A DNA stretch of 64,000 nucleotides from Erwinia sp. JUb26 (GCF_003751505.1 NZ_RJVB01000001.1:1-64000), one strand, 5' to 3'; counted from the stretch's first letter, positions 54,822-63,749 are shown. Program-made: numbers and translations. The notes: a model not told the origin generated them from the letters alone.

Positions 54822-55421
54822 TCAGCAAAACGCGGCGGCCACGTTGCGCAGTTCCGCAAGGCCGCTGAGGTTTTTACCCTGCACCAGATCCTGATTGATT
54901 TTCAGGATCACCGCCTTCACCACATCTGAAATTTTGCTAAGGTTCTGCTGCTGCATCAGAGTGGTCAGCGCCGCCATTTGCCTCTGGGTGATCTTCATCG
55001 ACAGGCGTTTAGAGGCCTTGGCCTGCGCCAGTTCGGTGCTTAACAGCGATTTCAACTCGTCCTGCATGCAGCGTCCGCTGGTCAGTGCGTGCAGATAATA
55101 GAGGATCAGTGTTTTGCTAAATTCCTCGCTAAGCGAGTCATCAATCTTCTGCGTAGCCAGGCTAAGAATATCCAGAAAATGCGCCGGTATTCTGACCTCC
55201 AGCGGCTGTCGGGTCTGATCAAAAGTATGTTTGATCTGCGGCGTGCACTGTGCCGGGATTGAAACCACCTGCTGACAGCCGTGACAAACGGCAGCGAGGA
55301 TATTTTTTACCGTGCCGCTGCGGTCGCTGAAATCCACGTCACGCAGCAGATAGGTCGCCGTTGATTTACCGCAGTTGTGGCACAGGACGTTCCGTGTATC
55401 GCCTTCTTTCACAATCTTCAT
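54822..55421 (-). CDS. Zinc-ribbon / RHH-like protein, candidate antitoxin (MqsA-like)
   Basis: A 199-residue protein. The N-terminus has two CxxC pairs (VLCHNCGKS and AVCHGCQQ) like the zinc-binding half of MqsA-type antitoxins. The C-terminus (RLSMKITQRQMAALTTLMQQQNLSKISDVVKAVI) looks like a ribbon-helix-helix DNA-binding segment rather than the HTH of MqsA. AGGAGA precedes the ATG at 55421. It follows the 98-residue gene by 17 bp in one operon. Function is inferred from the pair layout and the operator upstream. Confidence 0.6.
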   Translation of the reverse strand: MKIVKEGDTRNVLCHNCGKSTATYLLRDVDFSDRSGTVKNILAAVCHGCQQVVSIPAQCTPQIKHTFDQTRQPLEVRIPAHFLDILSLATQKIDDSLSEEFSKTLILYYLHALTSGRCMQDELKSLLSTELAQAKASKRLSMKITQRQMAALTTLMQQQNLSKISDVVKAVILKINQDLVQGKNLSGLAELRNVAAAFC

Positions 55422-55438
55422 GATCGTTCTCCTGCTGT

Positions 55439-55735
55439 TCAGATATGTACGCTGATAAAAATGATGTCCGGTTCTAAAAAAAAGAATTTCACATACCAGC
55501 AATAACCCTGCCGCCATGGCTTCAGAATATGTACATCAATACTGCTGTCCTGATGATGGGATGAGCACTGGTACTGGTTGCTGGCGGTATGGGCAATTAA
55601 CTCAATAACCCATTCTTCGCTGACTTGTCCGGTAGCAAACAGATTTTTCACATCGATATTGCCGCGGATTTGATGATCGTAGCTTCCCTCTGTGAGGCAG
55701 CGGATTGCTTTGCGTTTTACGTCCCTGAAGTTCAT
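55439..55735 (-). CDS. Small protein, candidate toxin (MqsR-like)
   Basis: A 98-residue protein (MNFRDVKRKAIRCLTEGSYDHQIRGNIDVKNLFATGQVS... ending in WYVKFFFLEPDIIFISVHI). Its size, its place just before a zinc-ribbon DNA-binding partner and its C-terminal strand pattern (compare VYLKITVIHDVLIVSF in MqsR) suggest an MqsR/RelE-fold toxin. I cannot confirm catalytic residues by eye; a DUF4258-like protein is the alternative. AGGAA lies at good spacing before the ATG, and a perfect dyad sits just upstream. Confidence 0.55.
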   Translation of the reverse strand: MNFRDVKRKAIRCLTEGSYDHQIRGNIDVKNLFATGQVSEEWVIELIAHTASNQYQCSSHHQDSSIDVHILKPWRQGYCWYVKFFFLEPDIIFISVHI

Positions 55736-55752
55736 CTTGCGGTTCCTATTGT

Positions 55753-55770
55753 GTACGATGATTGTCGTAC
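55753..55770. promoter_or_regulatory. Operator-like dyad upstream of the candidate toxin-antitoxin pair
   Basis: GTACGATGATTGTCGTAC has perfect 6-bp arms around TGATTG and lies 18-35 bp upstream of the first gene's start. Such a site is typical of antitoxin autorepression. Confidence 0.6.
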
Positions 55771-56116
55771 TTACAAGTGTTTTGGGTAAATTTTGTTCTC
55801 GGCGAGGATAACGGGAGTTGTAGGGGTTTTACGCGCTGGTTTTGACATAAATTGTTAATAATCGAGCACGTTCGCAAAGCTCAGGCAAAGTCTGCAACGT
55901 GTCGTGTTTTTTTTGGAGTTAAATTCCATAAAACTGGATTTACTGGAGATTTAACACTGCATTTTTGCGGATAATGCTTTCGATGCGGAATTGTTCAGCT
56001 GTATTACTAAAATTAAATTGTTTTGTTATCTTATTTTTTTAGTTAAATTAATGTGCGTTTACTGTAATTCTACGTAAATTTCATTGGGTACTTTTGCAAC
56101 ACATTGAGGGATTATC
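55771..56116. other. AT-rich intergenic region upstream of gcd
   Basis: About 350 bp with no supported gene. It is AT-rich, with TTGTTAATAATCG around 55850 and a T-rich stretch near 55905-55930, and presumably contains the gcd promoter. I cannot assign a specific regulator site. Confidence 0.5.
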
Positions 56117-58495
56117 ATGGTTAATAAGCTAACCAGTATAGTCATCGCGATTGTAGGGATCGCCATGCTGTACATGGGAAGTCAGCTGCTGATGGTTGGG
56201 GGAACGCCGTTCTACGTCATTATGGCGCTGGGACTGTTGCTGACCGCAGTAACACTGTTTTTGAACAAAAAAATCGCGCTGTCTATCTATGCCGTGCTGA
56301 TGTGGATCGTTCTGGCGTGGATGATTTATGAAGTCGGCTTTGATAAGTGGCAGTGGATCCCGCGTGGCGACATCATTGGCCTGATTGGTCTGTGGCTGGC
56401 GATGCCGTGGGTGGTTCGTCCACTTTATAAAGCTCAGCAGGGCAGCCAGGCGCGCGGCTTCCATCCGTTCCTTGGCACGACGCTGATCCTGATCGTGGCG
56501 CTGGTCGTCGGCATGATGTTCTACGATCCGCTGCCGAAAGCGGGTGATATCACTAACGAGCGTAAACCGGTGCAGACCGAACTGGCGAAAAATGACTGGT
56601 CTGCCTACGGCGGCACGACAGACGGCCTGCGTTTCTCCCAGTTAAACCAGATCACTAAAGATAACGTGAATAAACTCGACGTGGCCTGGACCTATCACAC
56701 CGGTGACCTGCGCGATCCGGCTCAGGACGCCAGCGAATACACCTTCGAAGCCACGCCGCTGAAGGTCAACGGTGCGCTCTACCTCTGTACGCCACACAAC
56801 GAAGTTCACGCGCTGAACCCGGAAACGGGCGAGCTGAAGTGGAAATATCAGCCGGCGAAAGATCCGTCTTACCTGCAGCAGCATCAGACCTGTCGTGGCG
56901 TGAGCTATTACGATGGCTCCGTGGCGCAGGCCGATACGACCACAGCCAGCCCGGCTATCTGCCGTAAGCGTATTTTCAACGCTACGACCGACGCTCGTCT
57001 GGTGGCGCTGGATGCGGATACCGGCAAGCTGTGTGCTGACTTCGGCAACGGCGGCGTGGTGGATCTGCGTGCTAACATGGGCACCATCCGCCCACACGCG
57101 CTGATGCAGACTGCTGCACCACTGGTCGCGGGCAATCTGGTGATTGTGGGCGGTTCCGTCATGGATAATGGCTACAACAGCGGCAACCCGTCAGGTGTGA
57201 TCCGTGCGTATGACGTGATGACCGGTCGCCTGGTGTGGAACTTTGACCCGGCTAACCCGGAGCTGACCCAGCCGATTGCGGCCGATGGCACCTATCCGCA
57301 GGATACCCCTGTGGCCTGGGGCACCCTGAGCGCCGACCTGAAAAACGGTCTGGTGTATGTGCCGTTTGGTAACGCCTCCCCGGATGAGCTGGGTATTGAG
57401 CGTAACGCCGACAGTAACACCGAGAAGTTCCGCGACACACTGGTGGCGCTGGATCTGAAAACCGGTGAATTTAAATGGCGCTTCCAGTCTTCCAAACACG
57501 ATCTCTGGGACCGCGATAACCCGTCTCAGCCTTCGCTGCTGGACATCGACTATCAGGGCCAGAAACAGCCTGTGGTGATCCTGCCGACCAAAACCGGCAA
57601 CCTGTTTGTCCTTAATCGCCTGACCGGCCAGCCGGTTTATCCGATTAATCAGGTGGATGTCTCTACGGAAGGCGGCGTGCCGGGTGAGAAGTTCTCTGCC
57701 ACTCAACCGGTGTCAAAACTGAACTTCATCCCGGACCCGCTGACCGAAAAAGCGATGTGGGGCCTGACGCCGTTCGATCAGATGGCCTGCCGTATCGACT
57801 TCAAGTCGCTGCGCTATGACGGTAATCCATGGACGCCAGCCACCGAAGCAGGTTCGATTGTCTTCCCGGGCAACATCGGCGTGTTCAACTGGGGTTCCGT
57901 AGCGGTCGATCCTGAGCGCCAGATCCTGATTGCTTCGCCGGTGCGCCTGGCCTACAAGTACAACCTGATCAAACGTTCTCCGGAAACGGCCGACAAGCGC
58001 CTGTTCACCAAGGACGGCACACCGTACTGGAACGAAAACTTCCAGGGTGACTACGCTATCCATATCCAGCAGCTTTCTTCCAGCCTGGGCATTCCGTGTA
58101 TTGCTCCGCCGTGGGGACGTATGGTGGGTGTGGATCTGACGACCGGTAAAACCGAATGGCTGCGCCGTGTGGGTACCACCAAAAACCTGAACACGACCTT
58201 CCTGCCGGGCCGCTTCCCAATCGGCTTCCCGATGGGCATGGTGGCACACGGTGGTCCGCTTATCACGGCGGGTGACGTGGTGTTCCACGGTGCAACGGCG
58301 GATAACTTCTTCCGTGCCTACGACATCAACACCGGTGAGCTGCTGTGGCAGACCGAGCTGCCGGCCGGTGGCCAGGCAACGCCGGCGACCTATATGGGCA
58401 GCGATAACAAGCAGTATGTGGTTATTGCAGCGGGCGGCCACGGTTCACTGGGCACCCAGCAGGGTGACAGCGTTGTCGCTTATCGTCTGAAGTAA
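56117..58495 (+). CDS. gcd: Membrane-bound PQQ-dependent glucose dehydrogenase
   Basis: A 792-residue quinoprotein. The first roughly 140 residues hold five membrane helices, then a periplasmic eight-bladed propeller begins at about residue 155 (NDWSAYGGTTDGLRFSQLNQIT). Family marks are TPHNEVHALNPETGELKWKY, FNATTDARLVALDADTGKLC and the late GAGGHGSLGT-type AAGGHGSLGTQQGDSVVAYRLK. It oxidises glucose to gluconolactone and passes electrons to ubiquinone, using PQQ and Ca2+/Mg2+. PQQ synthesis genes are not in the window. In Erwiniaceae it underlies gluconic acid release and phosphate solubilisation. A hairpin terminator follows. Confidence 0.96.
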   Translation: MVNKLTSIVIAIVGIAMLYMGSQLLMVGGTPFYVIMALGLLLTAVTLFLNKKIALSIYAVLMWIVLAWMIYEVGFDKWQWIPRGDIIGLIGLWLAMPWVVRPLYKAQQGSQARGFHPFLGTTLILIVALVVGMMFYDPLPKAGDITNERKPVQTELAKNDWSAYGGTTDGLRFSQLNQITKDNVNKLDVAWTYHTGDLRDPAQDASEYTFEATPLKVNGALYLCTPHNEVHALNPETGELKWKYQPAKDPSYLQQHQTCRGVSYYDGSVAQADTTTASPAICRKRIFNATTDARLVALDADTGKLCADFGNGGVVDLRANMGTIRPHALMQTAAPLVAGNLVIVGGSVMDNGYNSGNPSGVIRAYDVMTGRLVWNFDPANPELTQPIAADGTYPQDTPVAWGTLSADLKNGLVYVPFGNASPDELGIERNADSNTEKFRDTLVALDLKTGEFKWRFQSSKHDLWDRDNPSQPSLLDIDYQGQKQPVVILPTKTGNLFVLNRLTGQPVYPINQVDVSTEGGVPGEKFSATQPVSKLNFIPDPLTEKAMWGLTPFDQMACRIDFKSLRYDGNPWTPATEAGSIVFPGNIGVFNWGSVAVDPERQILIASPVRLAYKYNLIKRSPETADKRLFTKDGTPYWNENFQGDYAIHIQQLSSSLGIPCIAPPWGRMVGVDLTTGKTEWLRRVGTTKNLNTTFLPGRFPIGFPMGMVAHGGPLITAGDVVFHGATADNFFRAYDINTGELLWQTELPAGGQATPATYMGSDNKQYVVIAAGGHGSLGTQQGDSVVAYRLK

Positions 58496-58514
58496 TTTTT
58501 TCAGGCAGTATATT

Positions 58515-58542
58515 AAGGCCCGTGCAGCAATGTGCGGGCCTT
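58515..58542 (+). terminator. Terminator hairpin after gcd
   Basis: AAGGCCCG / CGGGCCTT form a perfect 8-bp stem around 12 nt, followed by ATTCAATTTT. Confidence 0.7.
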
Positions 58543-58600
58543 ATTCAATTTTAAAAACAAGACGCTGCGTATTGACCTTATTACCTTCCGGGATGACCTC

Positions 58601-59413
58601 ATGCTTAAGAAGTTAGCTTTGCCCTTGCTGCTAATCTGTTCGGGCTACGCCAGTGCAGATGAATCGGACTTTCTCAAACCCCGTAATAACGACGCATTCG
58701 ATAACTACATGCTGCAGGCCGCCCGCTTTGAGGCCGAACTGTTTAAACACGACAAACCCTCCGCTTTCGATGCCTACTTTATCGGCCCGCTGAAACCCAG
58801 CGAGATCGGCGCCGCCTATGAGCGCAACGAACTGGCCGCTAAGAAGAAATACACCAATCACAGCATTCGCATTAAAGGTGAGATTAACGCCATCAATGAA
58901 AATGCCTTTGGTCAGGGCTATATCGTTGCGGTTGATAGCGGTTCGCGGAGGAGTGCTCTTGAGGGAATCCATCTGCAGATCGATAAAAACGATCCGGTGT
59001 ATCTGGAACTCGCTAAAGGCGACAGGATTGATGCCATTTGTCAGGTGGGCACCTACACGCTGGGGATACCGTCAATGAGCAAGTGCTTTCTGACATCATC
59101 GATCTTCCGGCCAGAAGTGTTTAAGAATTTTATACTGAATCTGATTGGCAACCCGTTGCTGAAAGCGAACACCATCTCTGTTGAAAATATTGCCAACATT
59201 AAAGTGCGCCCATTATTACAGACGTTCATTGTTTACGCTTCGAGTTACAAAGATAACGAAGACACGAACGAGTCGGCCTGTCGTCACGATGATGCCACCT
59301 GCGAGGCCGCCTTAATGCATAACCTGGAAACGTCAACCAGTCGTTTTCCTGAGGCTCATCAACAGGATTTCAACGCTCTCGGTGCGCGCGTACGTGCGCT
59401 GTTGCAAAAGTAA
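58601..59413 (+). CDS. Exported protein with an OB-fold (tRNA_anti-like) segment
   Basis: A 270-residue protein with a cleavable signal peptide (MLKKLALPLLLICSGYASA). Residues about 50-145 (AAYERNELAAKKKYTNHSIRIKGEINAINENAFGQGYIVAVDSG...LAKGDRIDAICQVGTYTLGIPSMSKC) look like the OB-fold tRNA_anti-like domain found in some periplasmic proteins and lipoproteins. The C-terminal part has two further cysteines (ACRHDDATCEAAL) that could form a disulphide. It stands alone after gcd. The function is unknown. Confidence 0.7.
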   Translation: MLKKLALPLLLICSGYASADESDFLKPRNNDAFDNYMLQAARFEAELFKHDKPSAFDAYFIGPLKPSEIGAAYERNELAAKKKYTNHSIRIKGEINAINENAFGQGYIVAVDSGSRRSALEGIHLQIDKNDPVYLELAKGDRIDAICQVGTYTLGIPSMSKCFLTSSIFRPEVFKNFILNLIGNPLLKANTISVENIANIKVRPLLQTFIVYASSYKDNEDTNESACRHDDATCEAALMHNLETSTSRFPEAHQQDFNALGARVRALLQK

Positions 59414-59629
59414 GACAGCCGATTGGATCCGCGGTAATACGCGCTCTGCTGTTCAGTTTCCTCCCTCCCCGGAGATGAAACCAGCAAGTTGGTGAAGGTC
59501 TTTCCAACTTGTTGAAATTTTTTGTTGTTGATGACGAAAAATGACGGTTTGCGCTGCATGCTGCATGAGATTTATTATCAATCCATACATTGATACAGCA
59601 TCTTAAATTTCACGCGGAAGGTAACGATT

Positions 59630-60655
59630 ATGAAAAAGATTGGATTTCTGTCATTTGGCCACTGGACGCCGTCACCTCAGTCCGGAACCCGTTCAGCGGC
59701 TGATGCGCTGTTGCAATCCATCGATCTGGCGGTGGCGGCTGAAGAGCTGGGTGCCGACGGTGCCTACTTCCGCGTGCATCACTTTGCCCGTCAGCTGAGC
59801 GCGCCGTTCCCGCTGCTGGCGGCGGTCGGTGCCAAAACCAAAAAAATTGAAATTGGTACCGGCGTGATCGACATGCGCTATGAGAACCCGCTGTATATGG
59901 CCGAAGATGCCGGTGCGGCCGATTTGATCTCCGGCGGACGCCTGCAGCTGGGCATCAGCCGCGGCTCCCCAGAGCAGGTCGTTGACGGCTGGCGCTATTT
60001 TGGTTTCCAGCCTGGCGAGGGTGAAACCGAAGCGGATATGGCGCGCCGCCATACCGAAGAGTTTCTCGATGTGCTGCGCGGTGAAGGTTTCGGCAAGCCG
60101 AACCCACAGCCGATGTTCCCGAACCCGCCGGGACTGCTGCGTCTGGAACCTTACGCTGAAGGGCTGCGTGAGCGCATCTGGTGGGGCGCTGGCTCTAACG
60201 CCACGGCGGTCTGGGCGGCGAAGCTGGGCATGAACCTGCAAAGCTCAACGCTCAAGGATGATGAAACCGGCGAACCGTTCCATATCCAGCAGGCGAAGCA
60301 GATCCGCGCCTACCGTGAAGCGTGGAAGGCCGCAGGTCACACCCGTGAGCCGCGTGTGTCGGTCAGCCGCAGCATCTTTGCGCTGGTGAATGATATGGAC
60401 CGCGCCTACTTCGGTAACAGCGGTGCAGAGGGCGATAAAGTGGGCTATCTGGATGAGAAAACCCGGGCGATCTTTGGTCGCAGCTATGCCGCCGAGCCGG
60501 ACAAGCTGATCAAAATGCTTGAAAAGGATGAGGCGATTGCCGAAGCCGATACGCTGCTGCTGACTGTGCCAAACCAGCTCGGTGTGAACTACAACGTGCA
60601 CGTGATTGAGTCGATTCTTAAACACGTTGCGCCGGGCCTGGGCTGGAGAGAGTAA
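59630..60655 (+). CDS. LLM-class (luciferase-like) flavin oxidoreductase
   Basis: A 341-residue bacterial-luciferase-family protein (MKKIGFLSFGHWTPSPQSGTRSAADALLQSIDLAVAAEELGADGAYFRVHHFA). Typical segments are KIEIGTGVIDMRYENPLYMAEDAGAADLISGGRLQLGISRGSPEQV and the Ala/Gly-rich WWGAGSNATAVWAAKLGMNL. Members use reduced FMN (or F420 in other phyla) on varied substrates; the reaction here is unknown. It is monocistronic, with a GGAAGG ribosome site, and is followed by a hairpin and a 7-bp microsatellite. Confidence 0.9.
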   Translation: MKKIGFLSFGHWTPSPQSGTRSAADALLQSIDLAVAAEELGADGAYFRVHHFARQLSAPFPLLAAVGAKTKKIEIGTGVIDMRYENPLYMAEDAGAADLISGGRLQLGISRGSPEQVVDGWRYFGFQPGEGETEADMARRHTEEFLDVLRGEGFGKPNPQPMFPNPPGLLRLEPYAEGLRERIWWGAGSNATAVWAAKLGMNLQSSTLKDDETGEPFHIQQAKQIRAYREAWKAAGHTREPRVSVSRSIFALVNDMDRAYFGNSGAEGDKVGYLDEKTRAIFGRSYAAEPDKLIKMLEKDEAIAEADTLLLTVPNQLGVNYNVHVIESILKHVAPGLGWRE

Positions 60656-60664
60656 AAAGAATTT

Positions 60665-60686
60665 GCCGGGCTGGCATTTGCCCGGC
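60665..60686 (+). terminator. Hairpin after the LLM oxidoreductase gene
   Basis: GCCGGGC / GCCCGGC form a 7-bp stem, 9 bp past the stop, without a clear T tract. Confidence 0.5.
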
Positions 60687-60701
60687 AGTCAATACACGCT
60701 G

Positions 60702-60764
60702 GTTCAGCGTTCAGCGTTCAGCGTTCAGCGTTCAGCGTTCAGCGTTCAGCGTTCAGCGTTCAGC
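60702..60764. repeat. 7-bp microsatellite, GTTCAGC x 9
   Basis: Nine perfect tandem copies of GTTCAGC plus a partial tenth. It lies about 45 bp past the LLM oxidoreductase stop. Confidence 0.95.
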
Positions 60765-60781
60765 GTTCACTATGCCTCTTC

Positions 60782-60811
60782 GCCCCGGCCGTAATGCTTT
60801 CCCGCCGGGGC
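60782..60811. terminator. Hairpin between the convergent LLM and permease genes
   Basis: GCCCCGGC / GCCGGGGC form a perfect 8-bp stem, with GATGTTTTATC on the plus-strand side. It lies just past the permease operon stop. Confidence 0.55.
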
Positions 60812-60829
60812 GATGTTTTATCCCGCCCG

Positions 60830-61684
60830 CTATTTCCCTATCTTCGACAGCATTTCCGGCCGCATAAACTTGTGGATCACCAGCATAAACAGCAGCGATG
60901 GCACCAGCAGGATCAGCGCGGTAATCGACGATATCTGGTAGTTGCCCGACATGCTGGCGTTAAACAGCAGCAGCGGCAGGGTGGAGATATCCGGCGCACC
61001 AACAAAGAAGGTGCCGGTAAATTCATCCAGCGATTCCAGAAAGACAAAGATACTGGCGGCGATAATCCCGGGCGCTGCCTGCGGCAGCACGATGTGCCAG
61101 AAGGTGTAAAGGGGACCGGCCCCGAGATTGCGCGAGGCGCGAGCCAGCAGGGGATCGACGGCAGCAAAGGCGGCCACGCAGATCCACACCGAATACATCA
61201 GCCCGTGCATACTGTGCACCAGCACCACGCCCGCAATTGTCCCGTTGAGTCCCCACTGATAGAACAGCCGCGCGATATTCATATATACCGTCAGGTTCGG
61301 GAACGCCTGCGGGATCAGGAACAGCAGCATAAAGGCTACCCGCAGCGGCATTGCCCGGCGCGACAGCGCATACCCCGCCGGAATGGAAATCAGCAGGCAC
61401 ACCAGCACCGACAGTACGGCAATCAACACGCTGGTCAGCAGTGAACCCGAAACATCGCTGTACGGGCTGAACACCTGATACCAGTATTTCAGCCCCCACT
61501 GGTTGGGCAGGCTGTGCGGGAAGAACCAGCTTTCCGCCACCGTCCAGATCAGTAAATTGAGCAGCGGGCCGAGCATAATCAGCAGCATAAACACCAGCAG
61601 CAGCGTCTGCAGCGGCAGGCTGAGGCCGAATCTTCTCCGCTTCTTCAGCGGAGTGGCGACGTTGTTCAATACATTCTCTCTCAT
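60830..61684 (-). CDS. ABC importer permease 2 (PotC-like)
   Basis: A 284-residue inner-membrane permease with six helices and the EAA loop ARASRNLGAGPLYTFWHIVLPQAAPGIIAASIFVFLESLDEFTGTFF, typical of the second permease of polyamine/iron/phosphonate-type importers. It starts inside the previous gene (ATGA overlap at 61681-61684). It is the last gene of the ATPase, binding protein, permease 1, permease 2 operon. The substrate cannot be deduced from the permease. Confidence 0.9.
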   Translation of the reverse strand: MRENVLNNVATPLKKRRRFGLSLPLQTLLLVFMLLIMLGPLLNLLIWTVAESWFFPHSLPNQWGLKYWYQVFSPYSDVSGSLLTSVLIAVLSVLVCLLISIPAGYALSRRAMPLRVAFMLLFLIPQAFPNLTVYMNIARLFYQWGLNGTIAGVVLVHSMHGLMYSVWICVAAFAAVDPLLARASRNLGAGPLYTFWHIVLPQAAPGIIAASIFVFLESLDEFTGTFFVGAPDISTLPLLLFNASMSGNYQISSITALILLVPSLLFMLVIHKFMRPEMLSKIGK

Positions 61685-62514
61685 GATTCACCGCCTTTCT
61701 GGCGCAGACTGTGGCGCAGATAAAACCAGGAAAGCGAGCCGCAAATCAGTAGCGACACGACGCCCAGCGCGTTAGCCACGGCGTAGTCGCCGTAGGAATT
61801 CACCCGGAAGGCCATATCCACGGTGATCATCGTCGGCGTGCCGGTGCCGATCATCATCGGCACGGAAAGCACCGACATCATGGTCACGGTCGACAGCACC
61901 AGCGCCACGCCGATCGCCGGCAGCACCTGTGGCAATATAATGTCGAACAGAATGCGCGGTCGGGAAGCGCCCAGATTGCGGGCCGCCAGGATCTGCGACT
62001 GTTCCAGTGCGGCCATCGCGCCGCAAATCAGCAGGGTAGCAAACGCCAGCTGCTTCCAGACAAAGGTAATAATAATGCCCTTCCAGCCCAGCCAGGAGAC
62101 GGTTTCCAGCGGGGTCAGCAGGTCGGCGGAAACCAGCGCGTTATTCATCAGGCCGTTTTTCGCCAGAAAGGTACGCATCATCTGCGCGGCAACGATAAAG
62201 GGAATAAACAGCGGCAGGCGGTATAAAAACGCCAGCGTGCGCACAATCGGGCGGCAGGGTGAAAGCGTAATTACCGCCGACAGCGTGATGGAAATCAGCG
62301 CCAGCAGCGCGACGGAAATCAATACGATAATCAGCGTGAACAGAATATCGCTGGAGTACAGCGAGTAAACTTTACGGAAATGGTCGAGGGTGAACCCCTG
62401 TGCATCATGGGTAAAGGCGGCAATCAGCGAAAACCCGAGCGGATAAAGAAACAGCACGGCAATCATCAGTGCCGCCGGGGCGACCAGCAGCAAATATTTC
62501 AGCGAAATTCGCAT
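61681..62514 (-). CDS. ABC importer permease 1 (PotB-like)
   Basis: A 277-residue six-helix permease with the EAA-type loop LAARNLGASRPRILFDIILPQVLPAIGVALVLST. It pairs with permease 2, with which it overlaps by 4 bp. A terminator-like hairpin separates it from the binding-protein gene upstream, so it is probably expressed at a lower level than the binding protein. Confidence 0.9.
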   Translation of the reverse strand: MRISLKYLLLVAPAALMIAVLFLYPLGFSLIAAFTHDAQGFTLDHFRKVYSLYSSDILFTLIIVLISVALLALISITLSAVITLSPCRPIVRTLAFLYRLPLFIPFIVAAQMMRTFLAKNGLMNNALVSADLLTPLETVSWLGWKGIIITFVWKQLAFATLLICGAMAALEQSQILAARNLGASRPRILFDIILPQVLPAIGVALVLSTVTMMSVLSVPMMIGTGTPTMITVDMAFRVNSYGDYAVANALGVVSLLICGSLSWFYLRHSLRQKGGES

Positions 62515-62536
62515 AGCAAACCTGACATCAGCAAAT

Positions 62537-62569
62537 AAAAAAGCTCAGGGCGGCGGGCCGCACCTGAGC
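62537..62569 (-). terminator. Attenuator/terminator between binding-protein and permease genes
   Basis: On the minus strand GCTCAGG / CCTGAGC form a 7-bp stem (with inner pairing) directly followed by TTTTTT. It lies after the binding-protein stop and before permease 1, a common way to make more binding protein than permease. Confidence 0.85.
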
Positions 62570-62581
62570 ATCAGAAGTCAA

Positions 62582-63721
62582 TCAGTTAGAAACCTGGCTC
62601 TCATAGCCTTCCTTGATATCGTCGAAATACGGCGTGATAGGGAAGCTTTTACCGTATTCCGCCAGCGCCTGCGGCGAGATTTCGGCAAACAGCTTCTGCC
62701 ACGTAGCCGCATCCAGCTTCGGTTTAACGTGCTCGGCATCAATGCCCGGATACCAGTTAAACTGCTTCACGATGCCTTCCGCCTGGATTTCCGGGCTGGT
62801 GGCCAGCTCGATAAACTCGCGCGCCAGCTGCGGCTGCGCCGCTTTAGCCGGGGTGACATAGTACATCGGCTGCCCCGGCATACCCGGTGCCAGCAGGGAG
62901 AGTTTGATCGACGGCGGCAGTTTGCCCTGATCTTTCCAGCTGTAGAACATATCCACCCACACCGGGCCCATGCTGATTTCACCACGGCTCAGCATATCCA
63001 GCGTACCGGCGTTGCCCGGCGTAAAGGTGACGTTCTTGTTGAAGGCCTTCAGCTTCTGCCAGGCCTCTCCCCAGTTTTTCTCCACGCCTTTATCGTAAGG
63101 CAGGGAGGAGAGACGCTGCGCGTCGGTGCCGTAGGCGTAGATCCAGCCTGCGACGAAGCTGACGCCTGACATGCCGTTTTTAATGCCGTTATAGCCGAAT
63201 GCCTGCGGATTTTTCGCCGCCCAGGCCACCAGTTCGTCGTAGGAGGCCGGAGGCGTTTTGATGGTGTCGCTGTTCCAGGCGATGGCGGTCTGGCTTAAAA
63301 ACATCGGCATCACGTAGCCGTCCACGTTCACGCCCAGCGCATTTTTCGCGTTATCGGCGGTGACCATCGATCCGGTTTTAATCTGCTGGCGATATTTTTC
63401 CAGCAGCCCTTTTTCCACCAGTTCGCCACCGGCTTTCTGATGCACCACGGCAACGTCGATATCCCAGGTTTTCGCGCCGCTTTCCTTCTGTGCGCTCAGC
63501 TTTTCAATGATCTTGTTCGATCCGGCGTCGCCCGGGCCAGTACCAACAACCTGCACCTTAACCCCCGGATGTGCGGCTTCAAACTTCGGCCCAAGCCAGG
63601 TTTTAACGTAGTCGACCATGTTCTGATCGCCCGCGGTGGCGACGTTCAGCACGGTCTCGGCCTGTGCGCCGTAGCTCAGAAACAGGGCAACAACGACGGC
63701 AGCTTTGCTTTTAGTAAACAT
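62582..63721 (-). CDS. ABC importer periplasmic binding protein (PotD/AfuA-like)
   Basis: A 379-residue binding protein with a signal peptide (MFTKSKAAVVVALFLSYGAQA) followed by ETVLNVATAGDQNMVDYVKTWLGPKFEAAHPGVKVQVV. Further family segments are KTWDIDVAVVHQKAG, GYVMPMFLSQTAIAWNSDTIKTPPASYDELVAW and SRGEISMGPVWVDM. It fits the group of polyamine, iron or phosphonate-like binding proteins; which ligand it takes is not clear. The ATG at 63721 follows GGGGAA, and an upstream in-frame extension lacks a signal sequence. Confidence 0.9.
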   Translation of the reverse strand: MFTKSKAAVVVALFLSYGAQAETVLNVATAGDQNMVDYVKTWLGPKFEAAHPGVKVQVVGTGPGDAGSNKIIEKLSAQKESGAKTWDIDVAVVHQKAGGELVEKGLLEKYRQQIKTGSMVTADNAKNALGVNVDGYVMPMFLSQTAIAWNSDTIKTPPASYDELVAWAAKNPQAFGYNGIKNGMSGVSFVAGWIYAYGTDAQRLSSLPYDKGVEKNWGEAWQKLKAFNKNVTFTPGNAGTLDMLSRGEISMGPVWVDMFYSWKDQGKLPPSIKLSLLAPGMPGQPMYYVTPAKAAQPQLAREFIELATSPEIQAEGIVKQFNWYPGIDAEHVKPKLDAATWQKLFAEISPQALAEYGKSFPITPYFDDIKEGYESQVSN

Positions 63722-63749
63722 GTTTTTCCCCAGGATGAAAACGATGGAA

